DNA of 64,000 nucleotides, from contig JALJCS010000006.1 in the NCBI GenBank assembly GCA_023055355.1, positions 33,982,501 through 34,046,500 on the forward strand, in the 5' to 3' direction. A program made the translations under genes and the position numbers. The notes below the pieces were generated by a model. The model did no database searches and was not told the DNA's origin. It saw only the letters and a program-made list of their open reading frames with translations. How positions within the stretch are numbered: position 1 is the first letter of the stretch; each line of letters starts with the position of its first letter. Origin of the DNA: Agelaius tricolor. Its lineage: Eukaryota; Chordata; Aves; Passeriformes; Icteridae. This document shows positions 25,709-36,286 of the stretch, one piece after another.

Positions 25709-27777
25709 CTGTGTTGTTCCCTGGAAAACACTCAGCTACAGGAAAGGACACAAAAACACCAGGAGCTTTCCAAGAGAACAGATGACATTTGGATTAAAAT
25801 TTGAACAAAATACACAAATTGACAGCACAGGTGCAAGTGAACATTTTGCCACATGAGGGAAAGTAAAAATGCATGATTTAGTCATAACATTGACCTGTAA
25901 GGATGTGTGAAAAAGCCATTCCTGTAAATCAGATAACACATTTGTGGTCAATCTGCTGTATATTTTTTGTGAGCAAGGGACGCTGACATTCAAGAGAATA
26001 TCACGTAGACTTCCTCTTACAGTAAAGGAGAGAGATTAGGTACTTTTCTGCTTTCTGACTAAATTTGTAAATCATAAAACCACAATTATTTTCATTTGTT
26101 GGCTGCATATGCAGCATTGAAGATGAGAATCTTGTCTGCATGGAGTAAGGCATTGTTTTCCATATCAGTGTTTTTTTTAGTAGTTAAATTTGTGTAATTT
26201 CATGGAGTACATACGTGTAGTGGCATCCTAAGATGCACACTCTACAAGCTTGTTTTTCTCGGGTGGTTTGTCCTGGTTTGTTTTGAGTCAGGTAGGATAG
26301 AGTCTTGGCCTGCTATGCAGGAAAGTTAGTAAAAAAACAAGTAAACCAAAGCCAACACTTATGTCTGAGGGAAAATCTGGAAAAAGCTGCTGAGAAGGCT
26401 TTCCCAAGAGTGGGAAAGGGTTGGGAGTCTTGAGCCAGTGCTCAGTCTCACCTCTTGCTGGTGATGCTGTTGGCTTTTCTTCCTCTATAACACTGAAGGG
26501 CAGCAGCAGAGGGAGAGGTGAAGGAGCTTTCTGCAGAGCCTGCATCTGAAATTACAGAAATCTTAAACATAGTTACTCTGTTATATTTCAGAGTCACATG
26601 CTGTACTTTTGCTTTAAAGGCTGACAGCTGTGCTACGTATTTTGCCAATTCATGCTGTTTATGACTGAAACAAAAAAGGGAAAAAAGCCATGCTTTCTAC
26701 CAGTGGAACTAACACACAGCCATGAATTCTTGAAGGGAATCTGATACTCAGCTTCAGACTGCTGCATATTAAATCTTGTAGATATGTCTTGATTAAAATG
26801 CCCCTGAAAGTGTATCTTAGCTATAATGCTTGGGTACTTAAAATGTTATTGAAGACCTGAAAACGAAAATGCTCAGGGTTTAAATAGGTGGGCATGTGTG
26901 CAGAAAGAGCATCTTGTGGGTCTTAGGGATAACTGTGAAAACTCAGAGCCTTCTTCCCTCCTGAGCTGTGCTGAAACCTGTTGAACCTTTTTGTTGAGCC
27001 AGTTTCAAATCCTTCAGTATCTTTACGTGCAGCATCAGCTTTGACATCTTCAGTTATTATTCAAGCTAAAAGCATCTGTACCTTCTATCACTTTTTCTGA
27101 TAATTGATGGCAGAAAAAATAAGTGGTTATAATAAACCTAAGTTTCTCTGCAGTAGTTAAAATTACCTGTTTTTCATAGATTAGGTATGATTTCTCTTAG
27201 TATGTGAGAAATTAGAAATCTAAAAAACAATCCACTCACTTACCTAGGGTTAAAATTCTTCATGCCATCACACATTTTTTAACAGCTTTTTGTCAGTGCA
27301 GTTTCCTCAGTTTAAGACTCAGGAGTTAGTAACTGCTGTTTTTCATAAATATTTATTGCAGTGTATATGGATTTGGTTAAGATGTTGGTTGTTTGGATCC
27401 AAAGTATGCATGTTTTGCTTTTATCAAGTTTGTGAAAATGAGATACCTCTTTTGCTCTGTTGGAAGTGCTCCCCAGAAGGCTGAACTGTAACCAACTCAG
27501 TAACACTGAGAGCTGAGACACTCATGCCAAGCATAACTCAGCCTTTGGCTCTCTCAGTGCTCACAGCAGTCTGGGGAGTTTCCTTAAATGCTTCTTATTT
27601 ATTTTCTTTTCAGATCAGACTTTTTTTCCCCTTTCCCCTACTAATCTGTATTGGAAATTAACCCCTGAAACCAAATGACCCTTCATTTTAATTTCATGAA
27701 TATGCAGATGAACTCATACAAGAAAGAATGACTCAGTGGTGTTTGAATTTTGGTTTTGCTACTGTGTTTTAATCTTC

Positions 27778-27872
27778 AGATATAATATTATTTGTATAAT
27801 ATATCAATGTATTATAGAATTATAATGTCATACATAGTACAATATAATTAAATTATAAAATTATGTTATAAA
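27778..27872. repeat. AT-only low-complexity run
   Basis: Nearly pure A+T with repeated ATAATAT and TTATAAAATTATG words. It has no regular unit. Confidence 0.75.
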
Positions 27873-28164
27873 ATGACAGAATCCTAGAATGCTGTATCCT
27901 AGTAATTGCTGCTGGAATGCAAACATAAATGGCATCATGGAACTGCAGAATGGGGAAGGCTTAGTTGCCATAGACTTTTTAAAGCTTAGGTCAAAGTCAA
28001 GCATAGTAAAAGTAGCTCCAAGTCCTTTATTTTCAGCAGAGTAGGCAATATCAGATTGTTTAGTTTCTCTTCAAAAGAATATGGAGTGGATTTATGTTAG
28101 AGCGAGAGAGTGAGAAGGGAGCAACAGCATCATGTCTGTGGATGTCTTTGGAATATTTGTGGAA

Positions 28165-28225
28165 GAAGTGTCTGCCTTGGACTTGATGATCCTTGTGGGT
28201 CCCTTCCAACTCAGAATATTCTGTG
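28165..28225 (+). mobile_element. CR1 LINE 3' end (short)
   Basis: TTGGACTTGATGATCCTTGT, then GGGTCCCTTCCAACTCAG and ATATTCTGTGAATCTGT. This is the typical 3' terminus of avian CR1 elements in sense orientation. Only about 60 bp can be assigned; how far it extends upstream is unclear. Confidence 0.8.
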
Positions 28226-28787
28226 AATCTGTATCTGTGCCATGGAGCACAGGGAAAACTCCCCTGTGACATCCTGTGAGAGCACTTGAATAATGAAAAA
28301 CCTGAGGATACTTGAGACAGCAACATAAAAAACGTATTAAAAGATGGTTTCTTTATTCTTGGTAAGCTGATCAAATGGCTAAATAAGCTCTTCTGTAGGA
28401 AGTTTTGCAGAGAAAGCCTTTGGTCTAGACTCTATTTGCAAAACCAGGATATCCTGTTATTTCCTGGCTTGTCGCAGTCACAGTCTTTTGAGTTAAATTG
28501 CTGCTATAACAGCAACAAGGCCAGCACAGGCTACTGTTTTTTCTCTGCTCTTTCTAACAGATAATGTGAAAGTGATCTCTCTCATGTCATTGAATCATAA
28601 ATTTTCTGGTGTCCTCCTTTCTGGAAATGAGGCAGAACAAAATGAGCCCAAGAGCCTGAAAACCTCAATTCTGTTATTTTATGATGTTGGCAGTTCTTTT
28701 TTATAGCTTGCCTTTATATTTTATATATTTGCGAAATTGTGGCTGTACTCTGTGAGGTGGACCAAGATGAGAGATTTTGTTTTCCCT

Positions 28788-28860
28788 AATAGAATTATGT
28801 TGGAAAAGGCCTTTAAGGTTATTGAGTTCACCACAGAACCTAATGACATAAAACTCTACT
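28788..28860 (-). mobile_element. CR1 LINE 3' end, minus strand (short)
   Basis: ATAGAATTATGTTGGAAAAG followed by GCCTTTAAGGTTATTGAG and TTCACCACAGAACCTAATG. It is the reverse complement of a CR1 3' end of the type TAGGTTGGAAAAGACCTTTA. It is diverged and truncated. Confidence 0.75.
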
Positions 28861-29366
28861 GTCAGTTCATGTAGGATCAGATTTCAATGGAAGAGTTTCA
28901 ACTGCATTGATTTTAATTGAATTAATTTCTTGGTAAAAGTGAGTGATTCTGTTCTTTCCTCCCATTTTTAATCGGTTCCTCGCTTCTAGTGGTTAATTTG
29001 AACCAGCTCTGATACTTAGCTGGCCACATCCACAATCGTTTCAGCTCACTAAAATTGCAGAAAACTTATTTGGAAGAAAATAGATTTTTTGTTTCCTGAG
29101 GTAGTGAGGTAAATTAACTTACTGTGTGTTAGACAGCTGCTAATGAGGGCCTGAGGAGCTGGGCTGGGGAGAAGGGAGAATGCAACTGGGGCAGGAGGAG
29201 GAAGAGACAGGACAGAAAATTAATGTTTGGAGTAGGGGCTGAAGAGAGAATTGGTTTAACTCTATCATGAACCATGCAGTTTGCTCATCTGAAATAATAT
29301 AGGTAATTTTTGTTTGAATATTGAGCACCTGTGTCCGTATTCCTTTAATCACAGAATTCATTTACT

Positions 29367-29459
29367 AAAAAAAACACAAACTCAAAACCAACCAAACAAA
29401 CAAACTAAAAAAAACAAACAAAAAACCCCCAACCAACCAAAACAACAACAACAACAAAA
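29367..29459. repeat. A/C-only low-complexity tract
   Basis: About 90 nt consist of A and C with only two T bases and no G: CCAAACAAACAAAC and ACAACAACAACAACAA words separated by A-runs. Confidence 0.9.
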
Positions 29460-30624
29460 TCAATCCGGAATTGTTACTTATTCAACTAATCATAGTTTTG
29501 TTCCTCATTGTTATTTATAACATGGTGTAACTGGGTCTGGTTGGGGTCAACCTGCCACACATAAGATAAATATGTTCCTCTTCAAAGATTTCTGCAAACA
29601 ACAGATATGTCATGAGTACTGGGTTTTTGGGGAAATAGTTAAATGCTGAGCACAAATACAGTGATTCATAACAAGTGGGAGGACTTGTGTTTTCCAATAG
29701 CTGGTGTTTTGTCTCTCCTCAGATAGCTGTTGTTTCACTTGAGGACTCTGCTTTGTTTTACATACAACTGCTGGGAGCTGTGTGCAGTCAAACAGTGGCT
29801 GCTGAGTCTGTTGGACACAGGCTGATTTAACAGGTGCCATTTCTGAAGTGTTTGGGATCCTGTCAGCTGAGCTGCTGATTGCTTGGAGAGTTTGTTCTTG
29901 TTCTGGTTTCCACATGCTCTGGAAGCTTTGGGCAGCTGTGGAACAGCATTAAAAAGGACGTGCCTTTTGCTGAATCCGGGTCACTGGGTTAGTGAGAATC
30001 TCCTGGTAATGGCAAATGGAAAGGAAGAGAGGATGCTTGGCTGGAAGAGAGGGGCTAAGGAGTGGCTGTCAGCAGATTCTTCTGCTGAGTTGCTGATTCC
30101 AGGATAATTAGGCTGAGAGAGGGGGCATCGAGGGCAAGGATAGTGAAGTGCCTTTTCTGCACCATCACCTCTCTCCTTCCTTCTCCCAGCTCTTTTCTCC
30201 CTTTTCCCCCACACTCTTCCAAAGAAGATTCCCCATCTGCCTTTAACTGCATGTAACTTTTGAAATCAGTGCTAAATTCAATTACCTGATATTTTCCTTC
30301 CTTTATTCCTACTGCCTCTTTTACACATAAACTTGCTTAGCTTCTTTTATAGTGCTGCATTCTATGTTGTAGAATGAGTTGGCAGCTGTGCATAGTTAAA
30401 CTATACATAATATGATTTATTTTTTGTATGTGTTGCCAAAAACAAGTGGTCCTGTTCATCATTGCTGTTTCAGTTACAGGCATTTTTTCAAAGAAAACCC
30501 TAAAAATTTTGGTGCTAAAAATATTCATAAAGATTATATGATATTTTGACATTGCTTTTGTAGCTTATTTGCTCATGTACACTAGCATTTATATCTCTAA
30601 AACCACAGGTGGAACCTTGGAAAA

Positions 30625-30772
30625 GAACAAGTTAAAGAACAAGTTCTTTATATTATAATATAAGTTCTTATAACTATAATACAGTTCTTTATATTATAAT
30701 TCTTTATACAAGTTCTTTATATTATAATTCTTATATATTATAATATAATAATATAATATAATATTATAATGC
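30625..30772. repeat. AT-rich minisatellite
   Basis: Degenerate copies of a unit containing AAGTTCTTTATATTATAATT are arrayed in tandem (at about 30642, 30664, 30685, 30709). They pass into a simple TATAATA run at 30730-30771. The array opens with the short palindrome AAAGAACAAGTTCTTT. Confidence 0.85.
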
Positions 30773-31539
30773 TTTTAACAAAATGTGTTAAAAATTAATA
30801 TTTTAAAGTACGAACTTAAAAATGTGCTTTTTTCCTTTGAGTAGACTTAATTATGTATAGACATGCTTCCTTAAGTATGAAGAAAATCTATAAATTTCAA
30901 GGTTTTTGTTTTGAAGAAAAATGTTTAAGAATCTTAATTAAATAAACAAAGCATCAATTGTGGTTTTTTTTAATTTACCACTTCCTGAAATAGGCTTGTT
31001 ATTCATTATGTCTTCAAGCTAGGTGATTTTGCAATTACTGCTGAATTGCATTTGATGAAAACAGGCAGGTCTTGTACTCAAATTGGCTACATAAGTATCA
31101 TATCTACTACAAAAAAAAGTCATCAATGAGTTGCATGGTGTCAGAAGAGTAGTGCACTCTGTGTTCATTATGTAAATCATCAGGCTGCCTGTTCTCATCA
31201 TAAAGTATTGAATTTTACTGAAACTGTTTGCTACAGATGTACATTAAATTGCATCTAAAATAGCTTTCATGCTGTATTATATGAAATAATGGTGTAATTT
31301 GATAAAAATTAAAATTACCAAACTTAGGTCTGGCCTCACCTACTTACCTGTAATTGCTCAGAGTATTGGCACACCACTGGCCCTCAGGTTCACTAGCATG
31401 CCACTCAATTCAGAACTTGTATGAAAAAAAAATAAAAATTGAAAGCTCTTGAAATGCTGTACGTGATTGCAGTCTTATTACTACACCTTTGTGCAGACTT
31501 TTCTAGGCTGAATGGTTCACATTGATCTTGTTTCTAAGC

Positions 31540-32420
31540 CTGCTTGGGATGAACTCAGTAGGCATTCTCGGGGCTGTGGCTTTTACAGACTGTACCATCA
31601 TTGCCTCAAGGTGTGTGAGTTTTCTCAGAGGTTGTCAAAGCTCAGCCCTTGGCAATCCAAAATCCTGCAGTGAGGTGCTGCACTTCAGGTGTTGTGTTTT
31701 GTGCTCTTGTTTAGTGTTCTTGTTTCTTACCTAACTGCTTGGCTGGCTGAGCACTCAGCAGCTCGTGGAGGGGCTGGGCTCTGTTCCCTCTGCCTGGGCA
31801 TCTTGGAGTCCTCAGCCATGTGCTCTCAAGACAAGCATGGAGCTGCCTTCCATGCTTTGGTGAGCCTCTGGTATATAAAAAGGAATGGAAATTCTTTATG
31901 GTTAGAGCACAAACAAGTAGCGGCAGGACCTGTCACCTGGGGAGGTGTGTATTGAGAGGAAAAAATCCAGTGTTCAGGTCCTTGCTACATGGACTAAATT
32001 TTGCATTCAGGGTCACCATGTGAAATGTTTTACACTTTGTGACATCAGGGACTTTCACTTCCCAGAGAGTGCTCTGAAAATCTGTCATTGTGTCACTTCC
32101 TCTTGTTATTGTTGTCTCGTCTGTTTGAAGTGCTCTGTTCTGAAAAGAGCAGATGTCTTTAGTCATGGAGAGAGGCAGGATCACAGGCACCCATCTCCAA
32201 AGTTTGCATGGGCCAGCGTGAGGATTGTTCTGTATTGGCAGGTGGAAGGAGTGTCCTGCACTCTGCTCCAGCTGCTGCCCCACACTTGCCACTTTGAGGG
32301 GGTTGGCAAGCCCCTGCCCTGGGCTGTGTTCTTAATTCCACTGGACCAAGTGATACCTAAACATCTTGGCAACTTGGTGTTTAAATATTTTTTAAGTACT
32401 GCTTCTGGGGCATGATTCAT
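31540..32420. other. GC-richer segment with TATA-like site, unclassified
   Basis: It is open for 156 codons on the plus strand (31945-32415, from a non-ATG-favoured context) and for 119 on the minus strand, but neither product is recognisable. A TATA-like GGTATATAAAAAGG lies at about 31870. This mix could be a decayed LTR or another old insertion. I do not see terminal repeats or a coding gene. Confidence 0.3.
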
Positions 32421-33229
32421 CTGGGCATTTACAGGTCATAAAGTTCTCTCTCTGCTTCCTTTCCTTTGGGAGATATTTACAAACCATACACTACTCATCA
32501 TTTCCTCTATCATCCCGATCTGTTACATTATCAAATCTCTGTTTGAACTCTGCCCCTATCAGTACCAGTGGTTATTGAAGCTGCCTTTTAAGTAATTTTA
32601 TCACAAAGTTGCATAAATTAAAAGCACTGCAGTTCAGGAATTATGTGCATCTCTCTCAATGTCTGATTCAAGATTCTCTGTTGTCTGCAGAATTCTATTT
32701 TGTAGATAGTGCTCTCTTAGTCACACAGCTATTTCTTTGTTGGTACCTTGAGAGGAATAAAAAAAAGTTATCGTGGATATATTCTTCCCTCCTTGTGCTT
32801 TTAATCCATTTTCTCCAGCTGTCTCTGTCTCTTAAGTGCCACAGGTGACAGCTGGGATTATTGCTATTTTTTAAACTGCTAGATACTTTGCTTTCTGTTG
32901 CTACGAACTTGTGGATAAACTAAACTCTGTGTAGTTGCTTGTAGTGGTTATGAGCAATGTTTCAAAACAGTTTTATCTGTGGTCTCCTTTATTCCTCAAA
33001 ACATCTTGGCTGGGGCATAAATAGTGTTAGGAAATGTGTTGATGAGGTGGTTGTTCTGGTTTCAGTGATTAAGTCTTATGAAGCACAGACAGTCTTTAGG
33101 GGAAATCCTGTAATGATGTCAGGACATACTATAAACTGTAGATAGATATGGTTCTTCATTGTGTAGGAGATCCTGGAAAGACTGAAAGTTGTTTCAGCAC
33201 AAAAGTTGTAGCTGCTGCCTTGGACTGAA

Positions 33230-34210
33230 TTATGCATCTGCACTGTAGAGTCAGTGTCACTTCCAGCATGTTGAACAGCAAGAACCCTGTAAGTCTTATG
33301 AATGCCAAGAAATCACTCCTGTTTGTTCAGATGCAGTTTTCTGATGTGCCATTCTTTTTGATTCAAGGCAGACCTAAGGCCATGAGAGACCTGACCCAGT
33401 TCATGAATGCCACCTCACTTTTGGGGTGAAATCCTCCACATCTTAGAGCAGAATAAATCTGTCTCCTCCATGCCAGACTATACTGCCAAGGCTCACAAAT
33501 GAGTTTCCCACAGTTTGTGCATGCTCTATGCAATTGCATTCTCAGCTTGTGGAGTGAGAGTTTCTTTTCTGTGTCTTTTCAGATAGGTGGGTAATTCAGA
33601 TGAATTTTTCTCAACAGTGTCTTTGATAAAATATTCTTGAAGTTACTCTGATCATGCAGAGATTGATCATGACTTCATGTCTGTCAGGATGGGGATTTGC
33701 ACAGGCAATCTGGCAGTTCAGGATTATTGATCTCTGGAGAAGCAAAAATTTAGGAAGGGTGTTCTGGAGCTCAGAATGTTTTCACAGCAATTCACCCTGT
33801 GCTGCTGGCTTTATATAAATAATCTGAGTGGCTAGACTCCTTTACCCTGCAAAAATGAAGAGTACTGCTGAACTGGCTGCGAATTCATCTGGCAGGCAGG
33901 CAAAATAATTTTGCAGGTGATATATTGAATTGCTCCTCTGATCCACATGCATGAACTCCAATTCAAGCTTTCAGAGCTGGCAATGGAACTGCCTGGAGAT
34001 GGGCTTCTTTACATCAGATGGCATCAAGAAATAGAAAATATTTTGTTTTCCTTTGTGGTTCAGTGACTTGGATCAGATACAGTCCTGATCATAGATAAAG
34101 GTGTAGACCTTTCTTCTGATCATGGTCAGGTAAGGAATACTTGCCAGGCCCTGATGGTTCTGGTGTCAGCTGTCTCTCAATCAACAGTATTCCTCTCCCA
34201 GGTCTGTGAC
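33230..34210. other. Unclassified moderate-complexity stretch in intron 1
   Basis: Base composition is more even here than in the surrounding AT-rich intron, and several broken reading frames overlap. It looks like an old insertion or retrocopy, but I could not match it to any family by eye. Confidence 0.25.
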
Positions 34211-35730
34211 TGAGGAATCTGTAGCATTAAGGAGTTTCAAAATGCTTAATTCCAAGCCTTGAAGTATCAGGCAGGAATGTCATTGCTCACTTATGTGGGA
34301 CTGTCCTTTGCCACTTTTTCAGGTTAGGAGATATAAATAGGTAGACAAACAAGCTAGGCTTAAAATAGAACAAAAATCTCTGTAAACAAAAATCACATTT
34401 GATTTCTTTTCTTTCTTTTTTTTTATGTTAAGGAATTTTGCATTTGTTTGGAAACAATCCTTATGCTTAAACTACATGTAATGAGATTCTGAGAGTCAAC
34501 CCTGTGCAGTATCCATTGCAGGTGTTTGATTTGCAGTTGGAAATAAAGCAGTCCTCTGCAGGGTTATTCACTTTTACTGGTCTCTTGAGAACTTGAACAA
34601 AGCAAATTCTGCTGTCATTAAAGGTGCAAGAATAGTATGGTTGATTAATTTTCTCAAACACAGAACATCGAATATTAAGGGTGCTCACTTTACTAATCAT
34701 TGTTTTCAGTGAAAGACTTTTCAGATGCTTATAAATTAAATTGCAAAACCAGGACGCTGCATTTTTAATTTAATGAAATTCAACATACAGCACATATGTA
34801 CTGAGCTGGAAATGCATTTTGTAATAGATGGTTTTTATTTGAACATCTGTTCAGCACAGCAATCGTTAAAAGTTTTCTTTCACTTTCCTTTCTGCCATTT
34901 AAGCAATGCTGATTTGCACTGGAACATACTTCAAATGGAAAACTGTTTCAGGGAATATAATTTTTTTTTTTTTTTTTAGTAAAGCTGGAAAAGAAATTTT
35001 TTGCACTGTGCTAGTTTATAAGAACAACACTTCTAATTAAGGTATCTTAAAATAGTTATATATAAAAATATTTTAGTGCAAGTGTTATTTCAGACTAAAA
35101 GTTGCTCCTCAAGACATGTTGCTTTCAGAAGAAAAATCTTAGCATTTTTCAGTCTCAGAAAATGCAGATAATGAAAGTGCACAAGTTTCTTAAATTCAAT
35201 TCTTATGAAATTGATTGTACTTGAGTCATGTGCTGCTGATTTATTTGCATTTGCTTTAATTAATACAAATAGGTACAATAAAGGTAGCTAAATTACCTTT
35301 CCTCTCTTTTTTTAGGCTTATATATCCTTATATGCCCAAGCTTTCTCTAGCAAAGTAAGATCTCTGGGTTATCTAATTGCTTTAAGAGCAATGGTGAATC
35401 TCTTTTGCTTCCCTTCCTGACCAAGTCATCTATTCAAGTTCTTTCTAATGACATGAAGGTTCTTTGGAAACAGTTAAATTAAACCATCTCAGAAGTTCCC
35501 TTCTGAGTCACTGCTGTATTTTCTGAAGCTCAGAACTTGCAGAGCTGCATCTGCTCCTGTCCAGTTGCTTGTGTTTCAGTGCAGCTTCCTTAGATGTTGT
35601 GGGTATTTTCCTGCTAAGGGGAGGGATGTGTGAGTGCTGGGGGCAGCCTGTGGGAAGAACATGGATGGGTGCTCTGGTGAAGGGAGCTTTGCTTGAAGAA
35701 GTGCTTACTAAGTCTTGTATGATAAGATTA

Positions 35731-35790
35731 AGGCTATGTCCTATGGATTTTATGTAATTAGGACTGTGTCCTATGGATTTTATGTAGTTA
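35731..35790. repeat. 30 bp tandem duplication
   Basis: Two adjacent 30 bp units share TGTCCTATGGATTTTATGTA. They differ at a few positions at either end (GGCTA versus GGACTG; AATTA versus AGTTA). Confidence 0.92.
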
Positions 35791-36250
35791 ATTGTGTATT
35801 AATGTTTCTGCGGTCCAAGGACCCTGTCAGCATGGTATTAAAGCTTTACATTCTGTACTGACAAGTTTGGCAAGTATCTATAGGACTGCATAAGGACTCA
35901 GAGAAAAGCTAGCTTCCTACTGCCTTGACTTTAGAACCTGTACTCTAAGTAGGGTACAACTCATAAAATAAAATGCACATACATGTATGCAATAATACAG
36001 CATTATTATTTTGTTAACATTCAAAACTAATTTTTAAAAATTTTTTGTCCATCAAAAGTACTAAAAATTAACCCTGGAAGATTGCTTATAGAAGCAAGAG
36101 CAAATATTAAGGCATTATTAGTATTCTGTGATGGTGCCAGTAAGAATTTCCATCTTACTGGTCATCGCACAGACTTTATTCAACTGCTTGATGAACTTTC
36201 AGCTTTAAGTTGAAAGCTATTTCAATGTTGACCAAAATCACACTGACACA

Positions 36251-36286
36251 TTACTTTTTTCTCCCCCCCACCCCCTTGTTTACCAG
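36251..36286 (+). promoter_or_regulatory. Splice acceptor of PLCL2 exon 2 with C-rich polypyrimidine tract
   Basis: A T6 run is followed by a C-rich tract (CTCCCCCCCACCCCC), then TTGTTTACCAG and the exon start GAT. The tract is unusually rich in C for a T-dominated intron. C-rich tracts are typical binding sites for PCBP/hnRNP K proteins, which makes regulated recognition possible but unproven. Confidence 0.9.

Larger units (their letters stand above)
1..36286 (+). other. PLCL2: PLCL2 intron 1, 3' portion (5' end outside window)
   Basis: More than 36 kb of non-coding, AT-rich DNA precedes the exon 2 acceptor. I looked for the GC-rich exon 1 and for sequence encoding the expected residues just before [11 protein letters not shown], and found neither, so exon 1 lies upstream. 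Recognisable contents are an LTR (3101-3597), a CR1 internal fragment (19310-19831), two CR1 3' ends (28165-28225 plus, 28788-28860 minus), hairpins (9912-9940, 25639-25708), low-complexity runs and an AT minisatellite (30625-30772). GC-richer stretches of unknown nature occur at 141-520, 15835-16290 and 31540-32420. In the other stretches I see only unique intronic DNA with short chance ORFs. Confidence 0.9.

Noticed and set aside
31945..32415. 156-codon plus-strand ORF
   Set aside because: The peptide is Cys-rich and unrecognised, with overlapping open frames on both strands and no splice or polyadenylation context that sets it apart.
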